From JAKLFA01 sp038222225 (GTDB taxonomy: Bacteria > Omnitrophota > Gorgyraeia > Zapsychrales > JANLHA01), in contig JBBRHV010000003.1 of the NCBI GenBank assembly GCA_038222225.1, positions 31,620 through 95,619 on the forward strand: a DNA stretch of 64,000 nt, given 5' to 3'. The translations under genes were made by a program, and so were the position numbers. The notes beneath the pieces were generated by a model. The model saw only the letters and a program-made list of their open reading frames with translations. It was not told the DNA's origin and ran no database searches. Below are positions 34,294 through 44,273 of the stretch, one piece after another; positions within the stretch are counted from its first letter, which is position 1, and the number at the start of each line of letters is the position of its first letter.

Positions 34294-37200
34294 TTATTCC
34301 CAGACCGAATCCCTCGTGACCAACAGTTCCTCGGGCTCCTCCACAGAGCTGTTCTGCTCAATAACCAGCCGGTAATCACGGGGATAAACTTTAACAAACT
34401 GCGACAAGACCTCGTTCCAGTGATCCAGCACAGACCGGGCAACAGCACTGTCAGTATACTGATAATGTGCCCGTATCAACTGCAATAACTCGGCAGAATC
34501 CTCCGACGATTCGACCGGAAGCAGATCAGCCATGCCATCATTGAACCGGGTGTGAAAATCTCCCGCTCTATCCCACACATACGCGATCCCGCCGCTCATC
34601 CCCGCGCCGAAATTGCGACCGGTAGACCCTAAAACAACAACACGCCCACCAGTCATATATTCACAGCAATGATCCCCCGCGCCTTCAACAACGGCATGGG
34701 CCCCGCTGTTACGCACGCAGAACCGCTCACCGGCTATTCCTCTAAAATAGGCCTCACCGCAGATCGCGCCGTAAAGAAGAACGTTTCCCACGAGAATATT
34801 CTGCTCGGGAACGAACGTCGCATTCTTAGGAGGATAAACAATGATTTTTCCGCCGGACAATCCCTTGCCCAAATAATCATTGGCATCGCCCTCTAAAGTG
34901 AAGGTAACCCCCCGCGATAAAAACGCGCCGAAACTCTGTCCGGCTGAGCCGGTAAAATGGATCTTAATGGTGTCTTCCGGAAGGCCTTGCATGCCGTACT
35001 TTCTAGCGATAAAAGAACTCAACATCGCCCCGACGGTGCGGTTAACGTTGCTGATTTCGGAATCAAAACTGACCGGACGACGAGTCTCAATCGCCTTTTT
35101 ACAATGCTTGATCAATTCATTATCAAGCGCTTTTTCCAATCCATGCTGCTGTTTCTCCTCGCAAGAAATCGCAATGTGTCCATAGACGTCAGGTTTATGA
35201 AGCACGTAGGTCAAATCGATGCCTTTGGTCTTCCAATGACCAACAGCTTCCTGCACGTCAAGCATATCCACCCGGCCGATCATTTCTTTAAATGTCCTAA
35301 AACCCAGGCCTGCCATGATCTCGCGGACTTCTTCAGCCACAAACATGAAATAGTTTACAACATGCTCCGGCTTTCCCTCAAATTTCTTGCGCAGTTGCGG
35401 GTCCTGTGTTGCAATTCCGACGGAACAGGTGTTCAAATGACATTTACGCAGCATCACACAACCCATCGTGACGAGCGCGATTGTCCCGAATCCAAACTCA
35501 TCCGCCCCCAGCATCGCCGTAATAACGACATCGCGTCCCGTACGGATCAGCCCGTCGGCCTGGACCCGTATGCGGCCGCGAAGGTCATTCATAACCAAAA
35601 CCTGCTGCGCTTCAGCCAATCCAAGTTCCATCGGCAACCCCGCATACTTAATCGATGTCTGCGGAGAAGCGCCTGTCCCACCCTCGCCTCCGCTGATCAC
35701 CACATGGTCCGCTTTTCCTTTAGACACGCCGGCAGCAACCGTTCCCACGCCAACCTCCGAAACCAGCTTGACACTGATATCCGCGTTTGCGTTCACGTTC
35801 TTTAAGTCGTGGATCAATTGCGCCAAGTCTTCGATCGAATAGATATCATGATGCGGAGGAGGCGAAATAAGTGCAACCCCCGGAGTGGTTAAGCGTGTTT
35901 TGGCAATTTCTGGACTCACCTTATGTCCAGGCAGTTGTCCGCCCTCGCCGGGTTTGGCTCCTTGCGCCATTTTAATCTGGATCTGATCAGCGTTCACTAA
36001 ATATTCAACCGTTACGCCGAATCGGCCCTGTGCAACCTGCTTGATGCGGCTCCGTCGATAATCTCCATTGGCATCGCGCTGAAACCGTTCTGGGTCTTCG
36101 CCGCCTTCACCAGTATTGGAAAACCCGCCTAACCGGTTCATGGCTATAGCCAGACACTCATGGGCCTCCCTTGAGATGGATCCATACGACATGCCGCCGG
36201 TAGCAAACCGCTTGACGATCTCCGCAGCCGGCTCGACCTCCTCAATCGGAATGGATTTTTTATTTTTGAATTTCAAAAGCCCTCGGATCGTTGTGAGATT
36301 CGTCTGATAATTATTCAGGTACTGCGCGAATTCCCGATAGGCCTCCTTATTATTTGTCCGGACCGCATAATGAAGCTTTTGGATCGTATACGGATTGATC
36401 TGGTGTTGTTCGTCATCCTTGCGCCAATGATAAAACCCGCCGCTGTCCAAAAGGCCAACATCCGGTCTCGGCTCTTCGGAATAAACAGCTTCATGCCGCA
36501 TCAACACTTCTTGGGCAACATCTTCTATGCCAATACCGCCTATCCGCGAAACAGTGGCCGTAAAATAACGCTTCACAAATTCTTCTGCAAGCCCGACAGC
36601 CTCAAAGATCTGCGCGCCGCAATAGGACTGAACCGTTGAAATCCCCATCTTGGATATAATCTTAAATAGGCCTTTACGCGTACTTTTCAAAAAATTCTTA
36701 ACCGCAAGTTCATGCGTCAGGCCTTCCGGTAAAAGGCCTTTCGACAGACGGTCCGCAATGATCTCGCCGATAAGATAAGGGTTGATCGCGTTACAGCCAT
36801 ACCCGATCAGAAGGGCGAAATGATGCATTTCGCGCGCTTCCCCTGTCTCAACGATCAAGCTCACCTTGGTCCGGGTCTGCCGGCGCACCAAATGCTGATG
36901 CAGCCCCGAGCAGGCCAAAAGCGCCGGAATCGGCGCATTCTTCTCATTCGTCGCACGATCGGACAGAATCAGGATGTTGCAGCCTTCTTCAATCGCCTTG
37001 TCCACCTGCACAAAAAGCTCTTCCAAGGCGGACTCTAACCCTTTCTTGCCAAACGCGGCCTCAAAGGTCATTTGCAATGTCCTCGACTGAAAATCAGGAT
37101 CTTTAAGATCGCGAATCTTTTCCAGCTCGCGGTTAGTTATTAAAGGTCTTTTTAAACGGATACGCCGGGTGTGGACCTCGGTCTCATCCAGCAGATTTGC

Positions 37201-38847
37201 CTCAGCCCCCAACAAGACCCGTTCCGACATAACGTTTTCTTCGCGAATCGGATCAATCGGAGGATTCGTCACCTGTGCGAACAGTTGTTTAAAATAATGA
37301 TACAAAAGCTGCGGTTTATTTGATAACACCGCCAGCGAAGAATCTGCCCCCATGTAGCCCGTAGCCTCTTCCCCGTTGACGATCATGGGAAGGATCACCA
37401 TGTTGATATCCTCAAGGGTATAACCAAAAGCCTTCTGTCGCTGTAAAAGCGTTTTCAGGTCCGGTTCATGATACCGTTTCGGACCCGGAAGGCTTTCCAG
37501 ATCAACAATATTCTTCTGCAGCCACTCGCCGTAAGGCTTTGCGCTCGAGCATTCTTTTTTAAGCTCTGTATCGTCGATAATACGGCCCTGCTGCGTATCG
37601 ATCAGAAATATCTTTCCTGGTCTGAGGCGCTCTTTAGCCTTGACCTGTTGCGGAGCAACCGGAAGAACCCCGGTCTCAGATGCCATGATCACAACATCAT
37701 CATGAGTAACCGTGATCCGTGACGGACGAAGGCCGTTCCGGTCCAAGATCGCGCCAATATAGCGTCCATCGGTAAAAGCAATGGATGCCGGTCCGTCCCA
37801 GGGCTCCATCAGGCATGAATGATACTCGTAAAAATCTTTTCTTTCCTGGGACATGCTTTCATGGCTAACCCAGGCCTCCGGAACCATCATCATCAACGCA
37901 TGCGGCAGGCTTCGGCCAGACAAGACCAAAAATTCCAGGGCGTTGTCAAAAGTCGCCGAGTCGCTGACGTGCGGAACCACAATCGGCAGGGCCTTTTTTA
38001 ATTCTTCGTCGCTGAAAACCTTAGAAACAAAATCTTTCTCGCGCGCTCGCATCCAGTTGAAATTTCCCCGCAAGGTATTAATCTCGCCGTTATGCGCGAT
38101 CATTCGAAACGGATGAGCAAGCGCCCACGTCGGGAATGTGTTGGTGCTATAGCGTGAATGAACCATCGCCAAACCCGTTTCAAAATCAGGGTCCGCTAGA
38201 TCCGTAAAAAAACTGTCCACCTGATCCGCCAGCAGCTGGCCTTTATAAACGATTGTTCTTGATGATAAACTACAGAAATAAAAAGATCTCTTCTCTCTCA
38301 GGATCGATTCTTCAATTTTATTAAAAAGACTCTTGCGAATCACATAAAGCTTCAATTCAAACCGCTCTTGCGGCGTCTTTTCTCCACGGCCAATAATGAT
38401 CTGCCGAAAAATCGGCATGCCGGACCTAGCGACGGATCCGATCTTTTCAGGGTCAATCGGCACATCGCGCCACCCGAGGAAAATCTGTCCTTCCTGCCGG
38501 ACAGCACGTTCAATCCACTCCTGGATCGTATTGCGCGACTCCAGGTTGCACGGCAAAAACGTCATTCCCACGCCGTAATCGCCCTCGCAGGGCAGATCAA
38601 TGTTCAATTTTGCGCATTCTTTGCGAAAAAACTTATCCGGCATTTGGACCAGAATGCCCGCGCCATCACCGGTCAAAGGATCCGAACCGGTCGCACCCCG
38701 ATGATTGAGATTCTCAAGAATCCTGATTCCGTCACGAACCATCTTATGCGTTTTGTGGCCCTTCATATGACAAATAAAACCGACCCCGCAACTATCATGC
38801 TCATAAAACGGATCATACAGACCTTGTTTTTCCGGATACTGATTCAT
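34294..38847 (-). CDS. gltB: Glutamate synthase large subunit
   Basis: 1517 residues from the ATG at 38847 (AGAGAGG upstream). A short ~18-residue leader precedes the catalytic Cys (HDSCGVGFICH), which must be exposed by processing. Order: class II glutaminase (1-420), central domain, FMN-binding synthase domain (GGEGGTGASPQTSIKYAG; the 3Fe-4S cysteines in CVMLRKCHLNTCSVGIATQD) and the C-terminal GXGXG beta-helix (GGRVVVLGSTGRNFGAGMSG). It converts 2-oxoglutarate + glutamine to two glutamates. It starts 13 bp after nadE. Confidence 0.95.
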   Translation of the reverse strand: MNQYPEKQGLYDPFYEHDSCGVGFICHMKGHKTHKMVRDGIRILENLNHRGATGSDPLTGDGAGILVQMPDKFFRKECAKLNIDLPCEGDYGVGMTFLPCNLESRNTIQEWIERAVRQEGQIFLGWRDVPIDPEKIGSVARSGMPIFRQIIIGRGEKTPQERFELKLYVIRKSLFNKIEESILREKRSFYFCSLSSRTIVYKGQLLADQVDSFFTDLADPDFETGLAMVHSRYSTNTFPTWALAHPFRMIAHNGEINTLRGNFNWMRAREKDFVSKVFSDEELKKALPIVVPHVSDSATFDNALEFLVLSGRSLPHALMMMVPEAWVSHESMSQERKDFYEYHSCLMEPWDGPASIAFTDGRYIGAILDRNGLRPSRITVTHDDVVIMASETGVLPVAPQQVKAKERLRPGKIFLIDTQQGRIIDDTELKKECSSAKPYGEWLQKNIVDLESLPGPKRYHEPDLKTLLQRQKAFGYTLEDINMVILPMIVNGEEATGYMGADSSLAVLSNKPQLLYHYFKQLFAQVTNPPIDPIREENVMSERVLLGAEANLLDETEVHTRRIRLKRPLITNRELEKIRDLKDPDFQSRTLQMTFEAAFGKKGLESALEELFVQVDKAIEEGCNILILSDRATNEKNAPIPALLACSGLHQHLVRRQTRTKVSLIVETGEAREMHHFALLIGYGCNAINPYLIGEIIADRLSKGLLPEGLTHELAVKNFLKSTRKGLFKIISKMGISTVQSYCGAQIFEAVGLAEEFVKRYFTATVSRIGGIGIEDVAQEVLMRHEAVYSEEPRPDVGLLDSGGFYHWRKDDEQHQINPYTIQKLHYAVRTNNKEAYREFAQYLNNYQTNLTTIRGLLKFKNKKSIPIEEVEPAAEIVKRFATGGMSYGSISREAHECLAIAMNRLGGFSNTGEGGEDPERFQRDANGDYRRSRIKQVAQGRFGVTVEYLVNADQIQIKMAQGAKPGEGGQLPGHKVSPEIAKTRLTTPGVALISPPPHHDIYSIEDLAQLIHDLKNVNANADISVKLVSEVGVGTVAAGVSKGKADHVVISGGEGGTGASPQTSIKYAGLPMELGLAEAQQVLVMNDLRGRIRVQADGLIRTGRDVVITAMLGADEFGFGTIALVTMGCVMLRKCHLNTCSVGIATQDPQLRKKFEGKPEHVVNYFMFVAEEVREIMAGLGFRTFKEMIGRVDMLDVQEAVGHWKTKGIDLTYVLHKPDVYGHIAISCEEKQQHGLEKALDNELIKHCKKAIETRRPVSFDSEISNVNRTVGAMLSSFIARKYGMQGLPEDTIKIHFTGSAGQSFGAFLSRGVTFTLEGDANDYLGKGLSGGKIIVYPPKNATFVPEQNILVGNVLLYGAICGEAYFRGIAGERFCVRNSGAHAVVEGAGDHCCEYMTGGRVVVLGSTGRNFGAGMSGGIAYVWDRAGDFHTRFNDGMADLLPVESSEDSAELLQLIRAHYQYTDSAVARSVLDHWNEVLSQFVKVYPRDYRLVIEQNSSVEEPEELLVTRDSVWE

Positions 38848-38860
38848 GAACAACCTCTCT

Positions 38861-40543
38861 TTAATACTCTTTATACTTATTAGTAATCGGCAAACGCCAA
38901 TCCTTACCAAATGCCCGCGGCGTGATCTTCACGCCGGGCGGAGCCTGACGGCGTTTATATTCGCTTTGGTCAACCAGCCGGAAAACCCGCTGAACGAGCT
39001 CAGAGCTCTGAGCCTTCTTTAAGATCTGCTTAAAGGAACGCTGCCGTTCAATATAATCAATTAAGATCTCGTCTAGAATTTCATACGCCGGCAAAAAATC
39101 CTGATCCGTCTGATTAAACTTAAGTTCCGCGGAAGGCGGCCGGTCCAAAACCGACTGCGGAATGATCTTCTGACCGGCCAGAGCATTCCGGTAACGCGCC
39201 AGCTCATACACCCGTGTTTTATAGACATCCTTAATGACCGCAAACCCACCGGACATATCTCCGTAGAGCGTGCAATACCCGACGGCCATCTCGCTTTTGT
39301 TCCCGGTGGTCAAAACCAGCCAGCCGTGTTTATTGGAAAGCGCCATCAAATAATTTCCGCGAATGCGGGCTTGTAAATTTTCTTCCGCCACATTTTCCGG
39401 AAGCCCCTGAAAAACGCCGGACAGTGTTTTAAGATACGCCTCAAAAGTCGGTTTCAGCGGTATCTCGCAAAATTGAATCCCGAAATTCTCAGCAACCGTT
39501 CGAGCATCCGCATATGTGCCGGCACTGGTATACTGAGACGGCATTGAAACGCCGATCACATTTTTAGATCCGATGGCATCAACGGCAATGCAGGCCACCA
39601 AAGAAGAATCAATCCCGCCGCTCAAACCGATGACCGCTTTTTGAAACCCGTTCTTGGCCATATAATCCCGTGTCCCTAAAACAAGCGCTTTATAAATACG
39701 CTCAATCTTTTCACTCTTCGGCTGCATTTGGCGCGGCACCGGCGGCTTTTGCCGCCCATTGCCGCAAGTGAGAACAATCACGTCCTTGCCTGGTTTTCTC
39801 CGTCTGGAAAGGCGGGGCAGAACAACATCGGTCACCAGAAAATCTTCCTCAAAAAGACACGCCGTTGACAGAACTTTTCCGTCAGGGGAATACACGCAGC
39901 TGCCGCCGTCAAACACGATCTCATCCTGGCCTCCGACTAAATTCACATAGAACACGAACGCCTGCGCTTCTTTGGCCCGGCGGGATAACAGTTTGTGACG
40001 AACTTCTAGCTTCCCGATATCATACGGAGAGCCGGACATGTTGATCAAGACATCCACGCCCTGCTGAATTTGAAAGGCATGCGCTCCGTTTTCCGGCCAG
40101 ATGTCTTCACAGATGCTCAGGCCGATCCGAACATCACCGATCTGAAAAACCGGATTCTGTTCTCCGCGCACAAAATACCGGCGCTCATCAAAAACTCCGT
40201 AATTCGGGAGATGATGCTTATGATAAATACCGGCAATCTTTCCGCCGCTCAGCACCGCGGCCGCGTTAAAGAGCTGCCCGCTCCGGTCCCGGTCAACAAA
40301 TCCGACAGCAACACTGATGCCGCGCGAATGCGTTTTCAAGGAGTGCAGAAATTTTATATTGTCCGCGACAAAATGCGGTTTTAAAACCAGGTCTTCCGGT
40401 GGATAACCGCACAGGGTCATTTCCGGAAAAACCACAAGGTCGACCGCCAAATTTTTAGCCTGACTGATCAGGCCTAAAATTTTCTGCCGGTTCCCGCTTA
40501 AGTCCCCGACTGTCGTATTGATTTGAGCCAGCGCAATTCGCAT
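38861..40543 (-). CDS. nadE: Glutamine-dependent NAD+ synthetase
   Basis: 560 residues from the ATG at 40543. N-terminal nitrilase-type glutaminase (MRIALAQINTTVGDL, VFPEMTLCGYPPEDL, Cys in LSICEDIWPE) and C-terminal N-type ATP pyrophosphatase (GLSGGIDSSLVACIAVDAIG; LTTGNKSEMAVGYCTLYGD). It turns deamido-NAD, ATP and glutamine into NAD+. It lies in line with gltB and the amidotransferase upstream (22-bp gap), so NAD synthesis is coexpressed with glutamine/glutamate metabolism. Confidence 0.94.
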   Translation of the reverse strand: MRIALAQINTTVGDLSGNRQKILGLISQAKNLAVDLVVFPEMTLCGYPPEDLVLKPHFVADNIKFLHSLKTHSRGISVAVGFVDRDRSGQLFNAAAVLSGGKIAGIYHKHHLPNYGVFDERRYFVRGEQNPVFQIGDVRIGLSICEDIWPENGAHAFQIQQGVDVLINMSGSPYDIGKLEVRHKLLSRRAKEAQAFVFYVNLVGGQDEIVFDGGSCVYSPDGKVLSTACLFEEDFLVTDVVLPRLSRRRKPGKDVIVLTCGNGRQKPPVPRQMQPKSEKIERIYKALVLGTRDYMAKNGFQKAVIGLSGGIDSSLVACIAVDAIGSKNVIGVSMPSQYTSAGTYADARTVAENFGIQFCEIPLKPTFEAYLKTLSGVFQGLPENVAEENLQARIRGNYLMALSNKHGWLVLTTGNKSEMAVGYCTLYGDMSGGFAVIKDVYKTRVYELARYRNALAGQKIIPQSVLDRPPSAELKFNQTDQDFLPAYEILDEILIDYIERQRSFKQILKKAQSSELVQRVFRLVDQSEYKRRQAPPGVKITPRAFGKDWRLPITNKYKEY

Positions 40544-40565
40544 AACCAAGACCCCTGACGTCCTA

Positions 40566-41261
40566 TTACATTATATTAAGTAAATTATTATATATATTTT
40601 CACTTAGTTGGCAAAACCTTTCTTGATTTTCCTGAAATTCGCGCGCCAAGGAATGCCTCTTTTCAAAAATATCGCCTCTTTCAACAGAACAATACGCCTT
40701 TGCCCAAACCTCTGCCATTTTCTCAGTTATTTCCATATGACACTGAAAACCATAGACTTGCGAACCTAAACGAAAGGCCTGGTTGCGGCATTCGCGCCCC
40801 TCCAACAGAAGCGTTGCCCCTTGCGGCAGGTCAAAGGTATCGCCATGCCATTCAAAATAATTTTCCTGCCGACAAACACCATCAAACAAAGGATCCTTAA
40901 GGCCCTGTTCCGTTAGAGAAAGCGACTTAAACCCGATTTCCTCTTTCTCGCACCGGTACACCTTAGCCCCGGCTGCCTTAGCAATCAGCTGCGCCCCAAG
41001 ACATAACCCCAAAGTCGGAACACCTTGATCAATCAAACGCCGGATGAAATCTGTTTCATCACGCAAAAAAGGATACTTCTGTTCTTCATACACATTCATC
41101 GGCCCACCCAAGATCACTGCCAGCTCAATGTCGCTCACCTTCTCCGGCAAAACTTCCCCTACGCTCAATTCAATCGTGCGTGCAAAAAACCCCTGTCTCT
41201 CCAGAAACTCTCCTAGCGTCCCCGGCCCTTCGATATTAATGTTTTTTAGATAAAGCACCAT
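40566..41261 (-). CDS. Class I glutamine amidotransferase (GuaA-N-like)
   Basis: 231 residues from the ATG at 41261. Stand-alone glutaminase fold: LAVILGGPMNVYEE, nucleophile C87 in TLGLCLGAQLIAKAAGAKV, and the His/Glu dyad in GFQCHMEITEKM. This subfamily is usually annotated as a GMP synthase-like amidotransferase, but the ATP-pyrophosphatase half is missing. The acceptor is unknown; relatives act on gamma-glutamyl compounds. It is placed between glnN and nadE. Confidence 0.85.
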   Translation of the reverse strand: MVLYLKNINIEGPGTLGEFLERQGFFARTIELSVGEVLPEKVSDIELAVILGGPMNVYEEQKYPFLRDETDFIRRLIDQGVPTLGLCLGAQLIAKAAGAKVYRCEKEEIGFKSLSLTEQGLKDPLFDGVCRQENYFEWHGDTFDLPQGATLLLEGRECRNQAFRLGSQVYGFQCHMEITEKMAEVWAKAYCSVERGDIFEKRHSLAREFQENQERFCQLSENIYNNLLNIM

Positions 41262-41278
41262 AATCAACCTCGTAGGTT

Positions 41279-41376
41279 ACTTCGTAGGTTAGAACCTACG
41301 AAGTTAAATTAAAAAAGCGTAGCACGTAAAGAAACTTCCACGCTTTACGTCTACGCTCAAATCTTTACGCTTTTTT
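41279..41376 (-). terminator. Hairpins between glnN and the amidotransferase
   Basis: Two inverted repeats: ACTTCGTAGGTT-AGA-ACCTACGAAGT (41279-41305) and the outer pair AAAAAAGCGTA…TACGCTTTTTT (41311-41376). The second ends in a T run and probably terminates the glnN transcript. The remaining bases to 41528 hold nothing recognisable. Confidence 0.6.
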
Positions 41377-41528
41377 AAGGGGGTGGAGGTGGACCTGCTG
41401 GAAGTCCACCCCACCAATGGGATGCATCCTACACAACATCCCGATAACCTCCTCTAAACACTCACATCAGCATCTGCTCCTTCCAGCGAAGCATGCTCCT
41501 GTGCTGTACAAATACGCTCCTGTACACC

Positions 41529-43610
41529 TTAATACATAAATAACATCTCAGCATACGATGGCACCGGCCAAAGATCTTTCGGCACCAGACCCTCAAGCTC
41601 ATCGATCGGCTTACGCACAGCCTTCATCGCCTCCTTGATCTTCAAAGGATCAGCCTTGGCAACCGCCTGATCAATTTTTTCCGTCAGGCTCAGTGCCTTT
41701 TCGGCTAAACTTGTGATCTCATCAAGGATCTTTCGCTGCCCGATCATTTTTGTTTTCGTTAAAGACTCCACCGACTTAATCGAGTCTGCCAGTTCTTCCT
41801 GATACGTGACAACCACCGGAATATACATAGTCTTAACCATGTCTGAGGCCAGCTTGCCTTCATAATCCAGAATTGTGTTATACATCTCCGAATAGACTTC
41901 AAAACGGCTCACAAGCTCTGTCTTATTCAAAACGCTATGACGGGCAAACAGATCAATGACCTCTTTGCTCTTCATGAACGGTAAAGCTTCCGGCGTTGTT
42001 TTCAAATTCGGCAGGCCGCGCTTTTCAGCTTCCTTAACCCACGCTTCCGTATAATTATCGCCGTTAAAAAGGATTCTCTTGTGCTTCTTAACAATTTTCT
42101 GTAAAAGCTTTTGCACGGCTACATTGAAATCCTTTTTACTGACTTTTTCTAACTCGTCACAGATTTCCACCAGAACATCTGCAACGATGGTATTCAAAAT
42201 CAGGTTCGGACCGGCTAAACTCTGATTAGATCCGGCCGCGCGAAACTCGAACTTCGCGCCCGTAAATGCAAACGGCGATGTCCGGTTGCGGTCAGTGGCG
42301 TCGCGCGGGAGATCCGGAAGAGAATCCACGCCGACCTTCAGCGTTCCGCCCTGCTTGGATGTCTTGGCGTCGCCCTTCTCGATCTGATCAATAATATCCT
42401 GCAGCTGTTCCCCCAAGAAGATCGAAATAATCGCCGGAGGCGCTTCATGAGAACCTAAACGATGATCATTGCCGGCTGAAGCAACTGCAGCGCGCAATGC
42501 CGGCGCCCATGTATCGACCGCTTTAATGACAGCGCACAGCATCACCAAAAACTTGGCATTGTCATGAGGATTATCCCCCGGAGAAAGCCAATTCTTGCCG
42601 TCGGATCCGACAACAGACCAGTTGTTGTGTTTGCCTGAACCGTTAATGCCTGCGAACGGTTTTTCATGCAACAGGCAGGCCAAATTATGCTTTTCGGCAA
42701 CCTTCTGCATGACTTCCATGCAGAGCATATTATGGTCAATGGCAAGATTTAAACTTTCAAACACCGGAGCAAGTTCATACTGGCCCGGAGCAACTTCATT
42801 GTGACGAGTCGTCACCGGCGCTCCCAGTTTCCACATTTCCCGATCCAAATCTTCCATGAAAGCCATCACGCGGCTTTTGATCGCGCCGAAGTAATGGTCC
42901 GCCATTTGCTGATGCTTCGCCGGCGCTCGTCCAAAAAGCGTACGCCCGGTCTGCATCAGGTCAATGCGCTCTTCATAAAAACCCCTGTCGATCAAAAAAT
43001 ATTCCTGTTCCGCCCCGAGTGTTGTGTAGGGTTTTATCTCCCCCTTAATACCAAATAATTTTGACAACCGGTCGAGCTGCTTATTTAAAGCCCCCATCGA
43101 ACGCAACAGCGGTGTCTTCTTATCCAAGGCTTCACCATGATAACCGATAAAATATGTCGGAATACATAATGTCGCGCAATTCGGTCCTTCCTTAATAAAT
43201 GCCGGACTCGTCGGATCCCATCCGGTATAACCGCGCGCTTCAAATGTCGGACGCAAACCGCCTGACGGAAAACTTGAGGCATCCGGTTCCCCTTGGGTCA
43301 ACGCCTTACCGGAAAATTTCATGATCGCCCCACCTTCGCCGTCGGGCGCTATAAAAGAATCATGCTTTTCGGCAGTCAATCCCGTTAACGGCTGAAACCA
43401 GTGCGTAAAATGCGTTGCACCTTTGCTGATCGCCCAGGTTTTCATGGCGTCCGCCACTTCATCAGCGATCTTCGGATCCAGCTTTCCGCCTTCTTTGATC
43501 GTTTTCTCTAATGATTTAAACGCCTTCTCAGAAAGGTAATTACGCATCACCTTTAAGCTGAAAACGTTTTCCCCGTAATAATCCGGGACCTGCTGTACTT
43601 CGCTTTTCAT
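41529..43610 (-). CDS. glnN: Glutamine synthetase type III
   Basis: 693 residues from the ATG at 43610, chosen for GGAGG 6 nt upstream. GSIII length and markers: GEVDEVADAMK-type N-terminal region (here KIADEVADAMKTWAISKGA), THFTHWFQPLTG, KHDSFI, TTLGAEQEYFLID, NEVAPGQYELAPVFE, GSGKHNNWSV and FRAAGSNQSLAGPN. It condenses ammonia and glutamate, with ATP, to glutamine. It is preceded by amt1-glnK1 on the same strand, which fits a complete uptake-sensing-assimilation unit. No GSI or GSII gene is in the window. Confidence 0.95.
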   Translation of the reverse strand: MKSEVQQVPDYYGENVFSLKVMRNYLSEKAFKSLEKTIKEGGKLDPKIADEVADAMKTWAISKGATHFTHWFQPLTGLTAEKHDSFIAPDGEGGAIMKFSGKALTQGEPDASSFPSGGLRPTFEARGYTGWDPTSPAFIKEGPNCATLCIPTYFIGYHGEALDKKTPLLRSMGALNKQLDRLSKLFGIKGEIKPYTTLGAEQEYFLIDRGFYEERIDLMQTGRTLFGRAPAKHQQMADHYFGAIKSRVMAFMEDLDREMWKLGAPVTTRHNEVAPGQYELAPVFESLNLAIDHNMLCMEVMQKVAEKHNLACLLHEKPFAGINGSGKHNNWSVVGSDGKNWLSPGDNPHDNAKFLVMLCAVIKAVDTWAPALRAAVASAGNDHRLGSHEAPPAIISIFLGEQLQDIIDQIEKGDAKTSKQGGTLKVGVDSLPDLPRDATDRNRTSPFAFTGAKFEFRAAGSNQSLAGPNLILNTIVADVLVEICDELEKVSKKDFNVAVQKLLQKIVKKHKRILFNGDNYTEAWVKEAEKRGLPNLKTTPEALPFMKSKEVIDLFARHSVLNKTELVSRFEVYSEMYNTILDYEGKLASDMVKTMYIPVVVTYQEELADSIKSVESLTKTKMIGQRKILDEITSLAEKALSLTEKIDQAVAKADPLKIKEAMKAVRKPIDELEGLVPKDLWPVPSYAEMLFMY

Positions 43611-43750
43611 TTTTTCCTCCATTGCTCCACCCCCATGTTATGAAAGATGCCAACTCTAAACTGCTTTTTTAAGCTTTTAATTCTACCATCTCTATGTATA
43701 AAGGTGTACGGCTTTTCTGCTCAGCGGCCTTACCTCTCTTCTTGAGGCTC

Positions 43751-43879
43751 TTAAAGCTGATCGCGTTTTTTTAAACTCACGGCCAACTCTTGAGGGGAAT
43801 AAATGGTCTTCTTAACCATCCCTCCCACTACGCCGACCCCTACACAACAGCCCAGCCACATCAAAATGCGCACCACCAT
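43751..43879 (-). CDS. Small membrane protein between glnK1 and glnN
   Basis: 42 residues, ATG at 43879 behind GGGGCAAGGG. One hydrophobic helix (MVVRILMWLGCCVGVGVVGG) followed by a basic tail (KKTIYSPQELAVSLKKRDQL). No family recognised. It is open only in this strand and phase and fits tightly (24 bp) after glnK1, which supports it being real. It could modulate Amt or GlnK at the membrane (inference). Confidence 0.45.
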   Translation of the reverse strand: MVVRILMWLGCCVGVGVVGGMVKKTIYSPQELAVSLKKRDQL

Positions 43880-43903
43880 TCCCTTGCCCCTTCGTTCTTT
43901 CAA

Positions 43904-44245
43904 TTATCCAATCGCTTCAGAGCCTTCTTCACCGGTTCGAATGCGAATACAGCGGGCCAGATCAACAATAAAGATCTTTCCGTCGCCGATCTTACCACTT
44001 TTTGCCCCCTTGATGATCGCGGCAACGGTTGGTTTTACATATTCCTCGTTCACGGCGATTTCCAAACGAATCTTTTTCAACAAATTGATCTCCTGCACAA
44101 CCCCGCGGTATGTCTCGCTGTAGCCTTTTTGTTGACCGCAACCCAACACATTGGTCACCGTCATTTTATGAACATCTGCATCGAACAACGCTTTTTTGAC
44201 ATCCGGCAATTTGTGCGGTTGAATCATTGCAATAATGAGTTTCAT
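43904..44245 (-). CDS. glnK: PII signal-transduction protein
   Basis: 113 residues. PII fold: MKLIIAMIQPHKLPDVKKAL, T-loop GCGQQKGYSETYRGVV with Tyr at position 51 (uridylylation site of proteobacterial PII), B-loop GKIGDGKIFI and a C-terminal IRIRTGEEG. It binds ATP/ADP and 2-oxoglutarate and plugs the ammonium channel. It lies 28 bp downstream of amt1. It differs from the PII at 56769 at about a dozen or more positions. Confidence 0.94.
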   Translation of the reverse strand: MKLIIAMIQPHKLPDVKKALFDADVHKMTVTNVLGCGQQKGYSETYRGVVQEINLLKKIRLEIAVNEEYVKPTVAAIIKGAKSGKIGDGKIFIVDLARCIRIRTGEEGSEAIG

Positions 44246-44273
44246 AATATCTTCCTTTGTTCATGTGCCTTCG

